From: Balanoglossus misakiensis
Lineage: Eukaryota; Hemichordata
Assembly: GCA_040954595.2 (NCBI GenBank)
Contig: CM082594.2
Coordinates: 434,001 to 498,000 of the forward strand
Length of the DNA stretch: 64,000 nucleotides
Direction of reading: 5' to 3'
The position numbers and the translations under genes are program-made. The notes beneath the pieces are model-generated. The model saw only the letters and a list, made by a program, of their open reading frames with translations. It was not told where the DNA came from and searched no databases. Positions 19,777 to 34,426 of this stretch are shown here, piece after piece; position 1 is the first letter of the stretch; each line of letters begins with the position of its first letter.

Positions 19777-21804
19777 GGGAATTCAATGTTAGAAAACCCG
19801 TGTGTAAAGTATCTCTACCCGTTTGAAACTAAGAAAAGAATTTATTCTTATTTATTTTGTGAAACAAGACAATTTTTCGAAAAAAAGTCGAAAATGGTAA
19901 TTTTGTCTTGGGTGATTCAAATTATACCACATTTTCTGGAATTTGCAGCACTTTTTACAAGAGAACGACACTTCATGCTCCATAATATTTCCGAAAATGA
20001 AGAAAAGAGTTTATTTTTTATGATTTTTTAAAAATGTACCATTTTGTCAAAATATGGCCAAAATGGCTATTTTTTCTTGAATTCCGTCAATATCTCTGCA
20101 TTTTTGGAGTGGTCGAAAGTTTTAACATACAATCAACATGTCATATATGATCAGGGCACCAAATTCGAAGAACGAAGGTTTTTTTATTTTATTTTTCTAA
20201 AAATGACATTTTCAAGGAAAATTTGGTAAAACGCAATTTTGTCTGCAGTGAGCCAAATTAGACGGTCTTTTGTGGAATTTGTATCGATATATATATACGA
20301 AGAGCATTCTATACTCCATCAGATTTCCGAAAATGTAGAAAACAGGTATTTTTTGTAATTTTCAAAAATTTACCATTTTGACCAAATTGTGGTTAAAATT
20401 GTTATTTTCGTGTTGAATGCCGCCAGTGTCACTGCTTTTAAAAGTCATAAAAACTTTTAACATGCAAGCAATTGCTTATATATGATCAGGCCACCGAATT
20501 AAAAAAATAAAGAATGTTTTGCCTAAAAATGACCTTTTTGGTGCAAAAACGATTAAAACGCAATTTTGTATTAAATCAGCTCATTCAGAGTGCATTTTTT
20601 ATAATCAGCACCATTTTTACATATATTGGAAATTTCATACATCACCAGATATCCAAATATGAAAAAATGATTTAGATTTTAGATGATTGTCCAAAATTAG
20701 CTGATATCTAATAAATGTAGTATTGAACCGTTCTGTCCCCCCCTACATTATATGCGGTACGCCGATGTCAGCTTACCCGGCAGTACTGCAGGCCGTGCCC
20801 CCAAATAACGTCGGTGTGTGAAACGCCCTGGTTAAATTCGGGCTTTCTCTATAAATTGACAGGCAATAATGCAGTCCTACCCGAACAAATGTCGAGTGTT
20901 GACCTGCTGTGACTTTCCCTCTTCGGTTTGCCCGACTTAGCCAACGTCTTTGTACTAATGTGTCGGGTCTTTTGCAGAGCCAGGCCGAAGGAAATCCGAC
21001 TTGATCACCGTTGCTAACGAACGCTAGTGTCTGTCATGGTGTGCCGGGGTTTTAGTCGAGCCAGGCCGTAGGAGATCTGACTTGATCATCGTGGTCAATG
21101 TACGCGTGTTTCCGCTCTAAAGTGCCGGGGCTTCAACTAAACCATGCCGTAGGAAATCCGACGTAATCACTCTGTGTCATATAGAGCCGGTGCACCAGCC
21201 GAATCACGCCGTAGGAAATCTGACTTGATCAACGTGGTCAATGTACGCCTGTTTCTGCTCTAGAGTGCCGGGGCTTCAGCTGAGCCAGGCCGTAGGAAAC
21301 CCGACGTGATTACCGTTGTTAACTTACGCCAGTCTGTGTCCTATATATAGTGCCGGGGCATCAGCCGTGCCAGGCCGAAGGAAATGTGAGTAGATCAACG
21401 TGGTCTCTGTACGCGTGTTTCTGCTCTAGAGTGCCGGGGCTTTATCCAAGCCATGCCGTAGAAAATCTGACTTGATCACCGTTGCTAACGTACGATAGTG
21501 TCTGTCATAGTGTGCCGGGGTTTTAGTCGAGCCAAGCCGTAGGAGATCAGACTTCATCAACGTGGTCTCTGTACGCGTGTTTCTGCTCTAGAGTGCCGGG
21601 GCTTTATCCAAGCCATGCCGTAGAAAATCTGACTTGATCACCGTTGCTAACGTACGCTAGTGTCTGTCATATTGTGACGGAGATTTAGCCGAGCCAGGCC
21701 ATAGAAAAATCGACTTGTTCAACGTTACCAGTGTGCAACTGTTTCTGCTCTAGAGTGTCAGGGTTTTAGCCGACTTATGCTGTAGGAAATCTGAGTTGAT
21801 GAAC
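19777..21804 (+). repeat. satellite copy 5 (2,028 bp), class B, small deletion
   Basis: It is near-identical to copy 2, 6,153 bases earlier. Around 21170, about 20 bases (the CGTTGATAACTTACGCCAG portion of one unit) are missing, which accounts for the short length. Its C-tract is 7. Confidence 0.93.
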
Positions 21805-23852
21805 GGGAATTCAATGTTAGAAAACCCGTGTGGAAAGTATCTCCTCCCGTTTGAAACTAAGAAAAGAATTTATTCTTATTTATTTTGTTAAAAAGACAAT
21901 TTTTCGAAAAAAAGTCGAAAATGGTAATTTTGTCTTGGGTGATTCAAATTATACCACCTTTTCTGGAATTTGCAGCACTTTTTACAAGAGAACGACACTT
22001 CATGCTCCATAATATTTCCGAAAATGAAGAAAATAGTTAATTTTTTATGATTTTTTAAAAATTTACCATTTTTGTCAAAATATGGCCAAAATGGCTATTT
22101 TTTCTTGAATTCCGTCAATATCTCTGCATTTTTGGAGTGGTCGAAAGTTTTAACATACAATCAACATGTCATATATGATCAGGGCACCACATTTGAAGAA
22201 CAAAGGTTTTTTTATTTTTTTTTCTAAAAATGACATTTTCAAGGAAAATTTGGTAAAACGCAATTTTGTCTGCAGTGAGCCAAATTAGACGGTCTTTTGT
22301 GGAATTTGTATCGATATATACATACGAAGAGCATTCTATACTCCATCAGATTTCCAAAAATGTAGAAAACAGGTATTTTTTGTAATTTTCAAAAATTTAC
22401 CATTTTGACCAAATTGTGGCTAAAATTGTTATTTTCGTGTTGAATGCCGCCAGTGTCACTGCTTTTAAAAGTCATAAAAACTTTTAACATACAAGCAATT
22501 GTTTATATATGATCAGGTCACCGAATTAAAAAAATAAAGAATGTTTTGCCTAAAAATGACCTTTTTGGTGCAAAAACGAATAAAACGCAATTTTGTATTA
22601 AATCAGCTCATTCAGAGTGCATTTTTTATAATCAGCACCATTTTTACATATATTGGAAATTTCATACATCATCAGATATCCAAATATGAAAAAATGATTT
22701 AGATTTTAGATGATTGTCCAAAATTAGCTGATATCTAATAAATGTAGTATTGAACCGTTCTGTCCCCCCCCCTACATTATATGCGGTACGCCGATGTCAG
22801 CTTACCCGGCAGTACTGCAGGCCGTGCCCCCAAATAACGTCGGTGTGTGAAACGCCCTGGTTAAATTCGGGCTTTCTCTATAAATTAACAGGCAATAATG
22901 CAGTCCTACCCGAACAAATGTCGAGTGTTGACCCGCTGTGACTTTCCCTCTTCGGTTTGCCCGACTTAGCCAACGTCTTTGTACTAGAGGGTCGGGTCTT
23001 TTGCCGAGCCAGGCCGAAGGAAATCCGACTTGATCACCGTTGCTAACGAACGCTAGTGTCTGTCATGGTGTGCCGGGGTTTTAGTCGAACCAGGCCGTAG
23101 GAAATCTGACTTGATCAACGTGGTCAATGTACGCGTGTTTCCGCTCTAAAGTGCCGGGGCTTCAGCTAAACCATGCCGTAGGAAATCCGACGTAATCACC
23201 GTTGATAACTTACGCCAGTCTGTGTCATATAGAGCCGGTGCACCAGCCGAATCACGCCGTAGGAAATCTGACTTGATCAACGTGGTCAATGTACGCCTGT
23301 TTCTGCTCTAGAGTGCCGGGGCTTCAGCTGAGCCAGGCCGTAGGAAACCCGACGTGATTACCGTTGTTAACTTACGCCAGTCTGTGTCCTATATATAGTG
23401 CCGGGGCATCAGCCGTGCCAGGCCGAAGGAAATGTGAGTAGATCAACGTGGTCTCTGTACGCGTGTTTCTGCTCTAGAGTGCCGGGGCTTTATCCAAGCC
23501 ATGCCGTAGAAAATCTGACTTGATCACCGTTGCTAACGTACGATAGTGTCTGTCATAGTGTGCCGGGGTTTTAGTCGAGCCAAGCCGTAGGAGATCAGAC
23601 TTCATCAACGTGGTCTCTGTACGCGTGTTTCTGCTCTAGAGTGCCGGGGCTTTATCCAAGCCATGCCGTAGAAAATCTGACTTGATCACCGTTGCTAACG
23701 TACGCTAGTGTCTGTCATATTGTGACGGAGATTTAGCCGAGCCAGGCCGTAGAAAAATCGACTTGTTCAACGTTACCAGTGTGCAACTGTTTCTGCTCTA
23801 GAGTGTCAGGGTTTTAGCCGACTTGTGCTGTTGGAAATCTGAGTTGATGAAC
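21805..23852 (+). repeat. satellite copy 6 (2,048 bp), class C
   Basis: It is class C at the front like copy 3 but with CACCACATTTGAAGAACAAAGG and GATATATACATACG, shared with copies 7, 10, 12, 13 and 14. Its C-tract is 9. Confidence 0.93.
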
Positions 23853-26229
23853 GGGAATTCAATGTTAGAAAACCCGTGTGGAAAGTATCTCCTCCCGTTT
23901 GAAACTAAGAAAAGAATTTATTCTTATTCATTTTGTTAAAAAGACAATTTTTCGAAAAAAAGTCGAAAATGGTAATTTTGTCTTGGGTGATTCAAATTAT
24001 ACCACCTTTTCTGGAATTTGCAGCACTTTTTACAAGAGAACGACACTTCATGCTCCATAATATTTCCGAAAATGAAGAAAATAGTTAATTTTTTATGATT
24101 TTTTAAAAATTTACCATTTTTGTCAAAATATGGCCAAAATGGCTATTTTTTCTTGAATTCCGTCAATATCTCTGCATTTTTGGAGTGGTCGAAAGTTTTA
24201 ACATACAATCAACATGTCATATATGATCAGGGCACCACATTTGAAGAACAAAGGTTTTTTTATTTTTTTTTCTAAAAATGACATTTTCAAGGAAAATTTG
24301 GTAAAACGCAATTTTGTCTGCAGTGAGCCAAATTAGACGGTCTTTTGTGGAATTTGTATCGATATATACATACGAAGAGCATTCTATACTCCATCAGATT
24401 TCCAAAAATGTAGAAAACAGGTATTTTTTGTAATTTTCAAAAATTTACCATTTTGACCAAATTGTGGCTAAAAATGTTATTTTCGTGTTGAATGCCGCCA
24501 GTGTCACTGCTTTTAAAAGTCATAAAAACTTTTAACATACAAGCAATTGTTTATATATGATCAGGTCACCGAATTAAAAAAATAAAGAATGTTTTGCCTA
24601 AAAATGACCTTTTTGGTGCAAAAACGAATAAAACGCAATTTTGTATTAAATCAGCTCATTCAGAGTGCATTTTTATAATCAGCACCATTTTTACATATAA
24701 TGGAAATTTCATACATCATCAGATATCCAAATATGAAAAGATGATTTAGATTTTAGATGATTGTCCAAAATTAGCTGATATCTGATAAATGTAGTATTGA
24801 ACCGTTCTGTTTCTCCCCCCCCCTACATTATATGCGGTACGCCGATGTCACCTTACCCGGCAGTACTGCAGGCCGTGCCCCCAACTAACGTCGGTGTTTG
24901 AAGCGCCCTGGTTAAATTCGGGCTTTCTCTATAAATTAACAGGCAATAATGCAGTCCTACCCGAACAAATGTCGAGTGTTGACCCGCTGTGACTTTCCCT
25001 CTTCGGTTTGCCCGACATAGCCAACGTCTTTGTACTAGAGGGTCGGGTCTTTTGCCGAGCCAGGCCGAAGGAAATCCGACTTGATCACCGTTGCTAACGA
25101 ACGCTAGTGTCTGTCATGGTGTGCCGGGGTTTTAGTCGAACCAGGCCGTAGGAAATCTGACCTGATCAACGTGGTCAATGTACGCCTGTTTCTGCTCTAG
25201 AGTGCCGGGGCTTCAGCTGATCCAGGCCGTAGGAAACCCGACGTGATTACCGTTGTTAACTTACGCCAGTCTGTGTCCTATATATAGTGCGGGGCATCAG
25301 CCGTGCCAGGCCTAAGGAAATGTGAGTAGATCAATGTGGTCTCTGTACGCGTGTTTCTGCTCTAGAATGCCAGGGCTTTAGCCAAGCCATGCCGTAGGAA
25401 ATCTGACTTGATCAACGTTGCTAACGAACGCTAGTGTCTGTCATAGTGTGCCGGGGTTTTAGTCGAGCCAAGCCGTAGGAGATCTGACTTGATCATCGTG
25501 GTCAATGTACGCGTGTTTCCGCTCTAAAGTGCCGGGGCTTGAGCTAAACCAGGCCGTAGGAAATCCGACGTAATCACCGTTGATAACTTACGCCAGTCTG
25601 TGTCATATAGAGCCGGTGCACCAGCGGAGTCACGCCGTAGGACATCTGACTTGATCAACGTGGTCAATGTACGCCTGTTTCTGCTCTAGAGTGCCGGGCT
25701 TCAGCTGAGCCAGGCCGTAGGAAACCCGACGTGATTACCGTTGTTAACTTACGCCAGTCTGTGTCCTATATATAGTGCCGGGGCATCAGCTGTGCCAGGC
25801 CGAAGGAAATGGGAGTAGATCAACGTGGTCTCTGTACGCGTGTTTCTGCTCTAGAGTGCCAGGGCTTTAGCCAAGCCATGCCGTAGGAAATCTGACTTGA
25901 TCAACGTTGCTAACGAACGCTAGTGTCTGTCATAGTGTGCCGGGGTTTTAGTCGAGCCAAGCCGTAGGAGATCAGACTTGATCAACGTGGTCTCTGTACG
26001 CGTGTTTCTGCTCTAGAGTGCCGGGGCTTTATCCCAGCCATGCCGTAGAAAATCTGACTTGATCACCGTTGCTAACGTGCGCTAGTGTCTGTCATATTGT
26101 GACGGAGATTTAGCCGAGCCAGGCCGTAGAAAAATCGACTTGTTCAACGTTACCATTGTGCAACTGTTTCTGCTCTAGAGTGTCAGGGTTTTAGCCGACT
26201 TATGCTGTAGGAAATCTGAGTTGATGAAT
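23853..26229 (+). repeat. satellite copy 7 (2,377 bp), class C, four extra 81-bp units
   Basis: It carries TTATTCATTTTG, GAAAAGATGATTT and TTTCTCCCCCC, shared with copy 13. The tail is longer by about 330 bases, which is two dimers of the 81-bp unit. Confidence 0.92.
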
Positions 26230-28446
26230 GGGAATTCAATGTTAAAAAACCTGTGTGGAAAGTGTCTCTACCCTTTTGAAACTAAGAAAATAATTTATTC
26301 TTATTTATTTTGTAAAAATCACAATTTTTCGAAAAAAAGTCGAAAATGGTAATTTTGTCATGGGTGATTCAAATTATACCGCCTTTTGTGGAATTTGCAG
26401 CACTTTTTACAAGAGAACGACACTTCATGCTCCATAATATTTCCGAAAATGAAGAAAAGAGTTAATTTTTTATGATTTTTTAAAAATTTACCATTTTTGT
26501 CAAAATATGGCCAAAATTGCTATTTTTTCTTGATTTCCGTCAATATCTCTGCATTTTTGGAGTGGTCGAAAGTTTTAACATACAATCAACATGTCATATA
26601 TGATCAGGGCACCAAATTCGAAGAACAAAGGTTTTTTTTATTTTTTTTTCTAAAAATGACATTTTCAAGGAAAATTTGGTAAAACGCAATTTTGTCTGCT
26701 GTGAGCCAAATTGGCCGTTTTTTTGTGGAATTTGTATCGATATATGTATACGAAGAGCATTCTATACTCCATCAGATTTCCGAAAATGTAGAAAACAGGT
26801 ATTTTTTGTAATTTTCAAAAATTTACCATTTTGACCGAATTGTGGCTAAAATTGTTCTTTTCGTGTTGAATGCCGCCAGTGTCACTGCTTTTAAAAGTCA
26901 TTAAAACTTTTAACATACAAGCAATTGTTTATATATGATCAGGTCACCGAATTTAAAGAATAAAGAATGTTTTCCCTAAAAATGACCTTTTTGGTGCAAA
27001 AACGAATAAAACGCAATTTTGTATTAAATCAGCTCATTCAGAGTGCATTTTTTATAATCAGCACCATTTTTACATATAATGGAAATTTCATACATCATCA
27101 GATATCCAAATATGAAAAAATGATTTAGATTTTAGATGATTGTCCAAAAGTAGCTGATATCTAATAAAAATATAGTATTGAACCGTTCTGTTCCCCCCCC
27201 CCTCCCTACATTAAATGCGGTACGCCGATGTCAGCTTACCCGTCAGTACTGCAGGCCGTGCCCACAACTAACGTCGGTGTTTGAAACGCCCTGGTTAAAT
27301 TCGGGCTTGCTCTATAAATTGACAGGCAATATTGTAGTCCTACCGGAACAAATGTCGAGTGTTGACCCGCTGTGACTTTCCCTCTTCGGTTTGCCCGACT
27401 TAGCCAACGTCTTTGTACTAGAGTGTCGGGTGTTTTGCAGAGCCAGGCCGCAGGAAATCCGACTTGATCACCGTTGCTAACGAACGCTAGTGTCTGTCAT
27501 GGTGTGCCGGGGTTTTAGTCGAGCCAGGCCGTAGGAGATCTGACTTGATCATCGTGGTCAATGTACGCGTGTTTCCGCTCTAAAGTGCCGGGGCTTCAGC
27601 TAAACCAGGCCGTAGGAAATCCGACGTAATCACCGTTGATAACTTACGCCAGTCTGTGTCATATAGAGCCGGCGCACCAGCCGAGTCACGCCGTAGGAAT
27701 CTAATTTGATCAACGTGGTCAATGTACGCCTGTTTCTGCTCTAGAGTGCCGGGGCTTCAGCTGAGCCAGGCCGTAGGAAACCCGACGTGATTACCGTTGT
27801 TAACTTACGCCAGTCTGTGTCCTATATATAGTGCGGGGCATCAGCCGTGCCAGGCCTAAGGAATTGTGAGTAGATCAATGTGGTCTCTGTACGCGTGTTT
27901 CTGCTCTAGAATGCCAGGGCTTTAGCCAAGCCATGCCGTAGGAAATCTGAATTGATCAACGTTGCTAACGAACGCTAGTGTCTGTCATAGTGTGCCGGGG
28001 TTTTAGTCGAGCCAAGCCGTAGGAGATCTGACTTGATCATCGTGGTCAATATACGCGTGTTTCCGCTCTAAAGTGCCGGGGCTTGAGCTAAACCAGGCCG
28101 TAGGAAATCCGACGTAATCACCGTTGATAACTTACGCCAGTCTGTGTCATATAGAGCCGGTGCATCAGCCGTGCCAGGCCGAAGGAAATGTGAGTAGATC
28201 AACGTGGTTTCTGTACGCGTGTTTCTGCTCTAGAGTGCCGGGGCTTTATCCAAGCCATGCCGTAGGAAATCTGACTTGATCACCGTTGCTAACGTACGAT
28301 AGTGTCTGTCATATTGTGACGGAGATTTAGCCGAGCCAGGCCGTAGAAAAATCGACTTGTTCAACGTTACCAGTGTGCAACTGTTTCTGCTCTAGAGTGT
28401 CAGGGTTTTAGCCGACTTATGCTGTAGGAAATCTGAGTTGATGAAT
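26230..28446 (+). repeat. satellite copy 8 (2,217 bp), class D, two extra 81-bp units
   Basis: Class D has CCTGTGTGGAAAGTGTCTC, AAATTGGCCG and GATATATGTATACG. It is closest to copy 15, 14,338 bases downstream. The C-tract is ten bases, then TCCC. Confidence 0.92.
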
Positions 28447-30495
28447 GGGAATTCAATGTTTAAAAACCTGTGTGGAAAGTGTCTCTACCCTTTTGAAACT
28501 AAGAAAAGAATTTATTCTTATTTATTTTGAAAAAATCACAATTTTTCGAAAAAAAGTCGAAAATGGTAATTTTGTCATGGGTGAATTCAAATTATACCGC
28601 CTTTTCTGGAATTTGCAGCACTTTTTACAAGAGAAAGACACTTCATGCTCCATAATATTTCCGAAAATGAAGAAAAGAGTTAATTTTTTATGATTTTTTA
28701 AAAATTTACAATTTTTGTCAAAATATGGCCAAAATGGCTATTTTTTCTTGAATTCCGTCAATATCTCTGCATTTTTGGAGTGGTCGAAAGTTTTAACATA
28801 CAATCAACATGTCATATATGATCAGGGCACCAAATTCGAAGAACAAAGGTTTTTTTTTATTTTTTTTTCTAAAAATGACATTTTCAAGGAAAATTTGGTA
28901 AAACGCAATTTTGTCTGCAGTGAGCCAAATTAGACGGTCTTTTGTGGAATTTGTATCGATATATATATACGAAGAGCATTCTATACTCCATCAGATTTCC
29001 GAAAATGTAGAAAACAGGTATTTTTTGTAATTTTCAAAAATTTACCATTTTGACCAAATTGTGGTTAAAATTGTTATTTTCGTGTTGAATGCCGCCAGTG
29101 TCACTGCTTTTAAAAGTCATAAAAACTTTTAACATGCAAGCAATTGCTTATATATGATCAGGCCACCGAATTAAAAAAATAAAGAATGTTTTGCCTAAAA
29201 ATGACCTTTTTGGTGCAAAAACGATTAAAACGCAATTTTGTATTAAATCAGCTCATTCAGAGTGCATTTTTTATAATCAGCACCATTTTTACATATATTG
29301 GAAATTTCATACATCACCAGATATCCAAATATGAAAAAATGATTTAGATTTTAGATGATTGTCCAAAATTAGCTGATATCTAATAAATGTAGTATTGAAC
29401 CGTTCTGTCCCCCCCTACATTATATGCGGTACGCCGATGTCAGCTTACCCGGCAGTACTGCAGGCCGTGCCCCCAAATAACGTCGGTGTGTGAAACGCCC
29501 TGGTTAAATTCGTGCTTTCTCTATAAATTGACAGGCAATAATGCAGTCCTACCCGAACAAATGTCGAGTGTTGACCCGCTGTGACTTTCCCTCTTCGGTT
29601 TGCCCGACTTAGCCAACGTCTTTGTACTAATGTGTCGGGTCTTTTGCAGAGCCAGGCCGAAGGAAATCCGACTTGATCACCGTTGCTAACGAACGCTAGT
29701 GTCTGTCATGGTGTGCCGGGGTTTTAGTCGAGCCAGGCCGTAGGAGATCTGACTTGATCATCGTGGTCAATGTACGCGTGTTTCCGCTCTAAAGTGCCGG
29801 GGCTTCAGCTAAACCATGCCGTAGGAAATCCGACGTAATCACCGTTGATAACTTACGCCAGTCTGTGTCATATAGAGCCGGTGCACCAGCCGAATCACGC
29901 CGTAGGAAATCTGACTTGATCAACGTGGTCAATGTACGCCTGTTTCTGCTCTAGAGTGCCGGGGCTTCAGCTGAGCCAGGCCGTAGGAAACCCGACGTGA
30001 TTACCGTTGTTAACTTACGCCAGTCTGTGTCCTATATATAGTGCCGGGGCATCAGCCGTGCCAGGCCGAAGGAAATGTGAGTAGATCAACGTGGTCTCTG
30101 TACGCGTGTTTCTGCTCTAGAGTGCCGGGGCTTTATCCAAGCCATGCCGTAGAAAATCTGACTTGATCACCGTTGCTAACGTACGATAGTGTCTGTCATA
30201 GTGTGCCGGGGTTTTAGTCGAGCCAAGCCGTAGGAGATCAGACTTCATCAACGTGGTCTCTGTAGGCGTGTTTCTGCTCTAGAGTGCCGGGGCTTTATCC
30301 AAGCCATGCCGTAGAAAATCTGACTTGATCACCGTTGCTAACGTACGCTAGTGTCTGTCATATTGTGACGGAGATTTAGCCGAGCCAGGCCGAAGAAAAA
30401 TCGACTTGTTCAACGTTACCAGTGTGCAACTGTTTCTGCTCTAGAGTGTCAGGGTTTTAGCCGACTTATGCTGTAGGAAATCTGAGTTGATGAAC
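28447..30495 (+). repeat. satellite copy 9 (2,049 bp), D/B chimera
   Basis: The front (to about 28920) matches copy 16 (GTTTAAAAACCTGTGTGG). From CAAATTAGACGG onward it carries class B marks (GATATATATATACG, GCAATTGCTTATATATG, 7-C tract). The switch lies inside the AT-rich half. Confidence 0.9.
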
Positions 30496-32379
30496 GGGAA
30501 TTCCATGTTAGAAAACCCGTGTGGAAAGTATCTCCTCCCGTTTGAAACTAAGAAAAGAATTTATTCTTATTTATTTTGTTAAAAAGACAATTTTTCGAAA
30601 AAAAGTCGAAAATGGTAATTTTGTCTTGGGTGATTCAAATTATACCACCTTTTCTGGAATTTGCAGCACTTTTTACAAGAGAACGACACTTCATGCTCCA
30701 TAATATTTCCGAAAATGAAGAAAATAGTTAATTTTTTATGATTTTTTAAAAATTTACCATTTTTGTCAAAATATGGCCAAAATGGCTATTTTTTCTTGAA
30801 TTCCGTCAATATCTCTGCATTTTTGGAGTGGTCGAAAGTTTTAACATACAATCAACATGTCATATATGATCAGGGCACCACATTTGAAGAACAAAGGTTT
30901 TTTTATTTTTTTTTCTAAAAATGACATTTTCAAGGAAAATTTGGTAAAACGCAATTTTGTCTGCAGTGAGCCAAATTAGACGGTCTTTTGTGGAATTTGT
31001 ATCGATATATACATACGAAGAGCATTCTATACTCCATCAGATTTCCAAAAATGTAGAAAACAGGTATTTTTTGTAATTTTCAAAAATTTACCATTTTGAC
31101 CAAATTGTGGCTAAAATTGTTATTTTCGTGTTGAATGCCGCCAGTGTCACTGCTTTTAAAAGTCATAAAAACTTTTAACATACAAGCAATTGTTTATATA
31201 TGATCAGGTCACCGAATTAAAAAAATAAAGAATGTTTTGCCTAAAAATTACCTTTTTGGTGCAAAAACGAATAAAACGCAATTTTGTATTAAATCAGCTC
31301 ATTCAGAGTGCATTTTTTATAATCAGCACCATTTTTACATATATTGGAAATTTCATACATCATCAGATATCCAAATATGAAAAAATGATTTAGATTTTAG
31401 ATGATTGTCCAAAATTAGCTGATATCTAATAAATGTAGTATTGAACCGTTCTGTCCCCCCCTACATTATATGCGGTACGCCGATGTCACCTTACCCGGCA
31501 GTACTGCAGGCCGTGCCCCCAAATAACGTCGGTGTGTGAAACGCCCTAGTTAAATTCGGGCTTTCTCTATAAATTAACAGGCAATAATGCAGTCCTACCC
31601 GAACAAATGTCGAGTGTTGACCCGCTGTGACTTTCCCTCTTCGGTTTGCCCGACTTAGCCAACGTCTTTGTACTAGAGGGTCGGGTCTTTTGCCGAGCCA
31701 GGCCGAAGGAAATCCGACTTGATCACCGTTGCTAACGAACGCTAGTGTCTGTCATGGTGTGCCGGGGTTTTAGTCGAACCAGGCCGTAGGAAATCTGACT
31801 TGATCAACGTGGTCAATGTACGCCTGTTTCTGCTCTAGAATGCCGGGGCTTCAGCTGAGCCAGGCCGTAGGAAACCCGACGTGATTACCGTTGTTAACTT
31901 ACGCCAGTCTGTGTCCTATATATAGTGCCGGGGCATCAGCCGTGCCAGGCCGAAGGAAATGTGAGTAGATCAACGTGGTCTCTGTACGCGTGTTTCTGCT
32001 CTAGAGTGCCGGGGCTTTATCCAAGCCATGCCGTAGAAAATCTGACTTGATCACCGTTGCTAACGTACGATAGTGTCTGTCATAGTGTGCCGGGGTTTTA
32101 GTCGAGCCAAGCCGTAGGAGATCAGACTTCATCAACGTGGTCTCTGTACGCGTGTTTCTGCTCTAGAGTGCCGGGGCTTTATCCAAGCCATGCCGTAGAA
32201 AATCTGACTTGATCACCGTTGCTAACGTACGCTAGTGTCTGTCATATTGTGACGGAGATTTAGCCGAGCCAGGCCGTAGAAAAATCGACTTGTTCAACGT
32301 TACCAGTGTGCAACTGTTTCTGCTCTAGAGTGTCAGGGTTTTAGCCGACTTATGCTGTAGGAAATCTGAGTTGATGAAC
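30496..32379 (+). repeat. satellite copy 10 (1,884 bp), class C, two 81-bp units missing
   Basis: It is class C at the front with a 7-C tract. The tail lacks one dimer (about 163 bases) between TAGTCGAACCAGGCC and the CAACGTGGTCAATG unit near 31780-31820. Confidence 0.92.
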
Positions 32380-34426
32380 GGGAATTCAATGTTAGAAAAC
32401 CCGTGTGGAAAGTATCTCTACCCGTTTGGAACTATGAAAAGAATTTATTCTTATTTATTTTCTGAAACAAGACAATTTTTCGAAAAAAAGTCGAAAATGG
32501 TAATTTTGTCTTGGGTGATTCAAATTATACCACCTTTAATGGAATTTGCAGCACTTTTTACAAGAGAACGACACTTCATGCTCCATAATATTTCCGAAAA
32601 TGAAGAAAAGAGTTTATTTTTTATGATTTTTTAAAAATGTACCATTTTGTCAAAATATGGCCAAAATGGCTATTTTTTCTTGAATTCCGTCAATATCTCT
32701 GCATTTTTGGAGTGGTCGAAAGTTTTAACATACAATCAACATGTCATATATGATCAGGGCACCAAATTCGAAGAACGAAGGTTTTTTTATTTTATTTTTC
32801 TAAAAATGACATTTTCAAGGAAAATTTGGTAAAACGCAATTTTGTCTGCAGTGAGCCAAATTAGACGGTCTTTTGTGGAATTTGTATCGATATATATATA
32901 CGAAGAGCATTCTATACTCCATCAGATTTCCGAAAATGTAGAAAACAGGTATTTTTTGTAATTTTCAAAAATTTACCATTTTGACCAAATTGTGGTTAAA
33001 ATTGTTATTTTCGTGTTGAATGCCGCCAGTGTCACTGCTTTTAAAAGTCATAAAAACTTTTAACATGCAAGCAATTGCTTATATATGATCAGGCCACCGA
33101 ATTAAAAAAATAAAGAATGTTTTGCCTAAAAATGACCTTTTTGGTGCAAAAACGAATAAAACGCAATTTTGTATTAAATCAGCTCATTCAGAGTGCATTT
33201 TTTATAATCAGCACCATTTTTACATATATTGGAAATTTCATACATCATCAGATATCCAAATATGAAAAAATGATTTAGATTTTAGATGATTGTCCAAAAT
33301 TAGCTGATATCTAATAAATGTAGTATTGAACCGTTCTGTCCCCCCCTACATTATATGCGGTACGCCGATGTCAGCTTACCCGGCAGTACTGCAGGCCGTG
33401 CCCCCAAATAACGTCGGTGTGTGAAACGCCCTGGTTAAATTCGGGCTTTCTCTATAAATTGACAGGCAATAATGCAGTCCTACCCGAACAAATGTCGAGT
33501 GTTGACCCGCTGTGACTTTCCCTCTTCGGTTTGCCCGACTTAGCCAACGTCTTTGTACTAATGTGTCGGGTCTTTTGCAGAGCCAGGCCGAAGGAAATCC
33601 GACTTGATCACCGTTGCTAACGAACGCTAGTGTCTGTCATGGTGTGCCGGGGTTTTAGTCGAGCCAGGCCGTAGGAGATCTGACTTGATCATCGTGGTCA
33701 ATGTACGCGTGTTTCCGCTCTAAAGTGCCGGGGCTTCAGCTAAACCATGCCGTAGGAAATCCGACGTAATCACCGTTGATAACTTACGCCAGTCTGTGTC
33801 ATATAGAGCCGGTGCACCAGCCGAATCACGCCGTAGGAAATCTGACTTGATCAACGTGGTCAATGTACGCCTGTTTCTGCTCTAGAGTGCCGGGGCTTCA
33901 GCTGAGCCAGGCCGTAGGAAACCCGACGTGATTACCGTTGTTAACTTACGCCAGTCTGTGTCCTATATATAGTGCCGGGGCATCAGCCGTGCCAGGCCGA
34001 AGGAAATGTGAGTAGATCAACGTGGTCTCTGTACGCGTGTTTCTGCTCTAGAGTGCCGGGGCTTTATCCAAGCCATGCCGTAGAAAATCTGACTTGATCA
34101 CCGTTGCTAACGTACGATAGTGTCTGTCATAGTGTGCCGGGGTTTTAGTCGAGCCAAGCCGTAGGAGATCAGACTTCATCAACGTGGTCTCTGTACGCGT
34201 GTTTCTGCTCTAGAGTGCCGGGGCTTTATCCAAGCCATGCCGTAGAAAATCTGACTTGATCACCGTTGCTAACGTACGCTAGTGTCTGTCATATTGTGAC
34301 GGAGATTTAGCCGAGCCAGGCCGTAGAAAAATCGACTTGTTCAACGTTACCAGTGTGCAACTGTTTCTGCTCTAGAGTGTCAGGGTTTTAGCCGACTTAT
34401 GCTGTAGGAAATCTGAGTTGATGAAC
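32380..34426 (+). repeat. satellite copy 11 (2,047 bp), class B variant
   Basis: It resembles class B but has CCCGTGTGGAAAG, GTTTGGAACTATG and CCACCTTTAATGG. Its C-tract is 7. Confidence 0.92.

Noticed and set aside
22750-22941. 63-65-aa frames over the C-tract and link (also 27178, 43897)
   Set aside because: They open only when the C-tract length happens to suit the frame, so they depend on microsatellite length.
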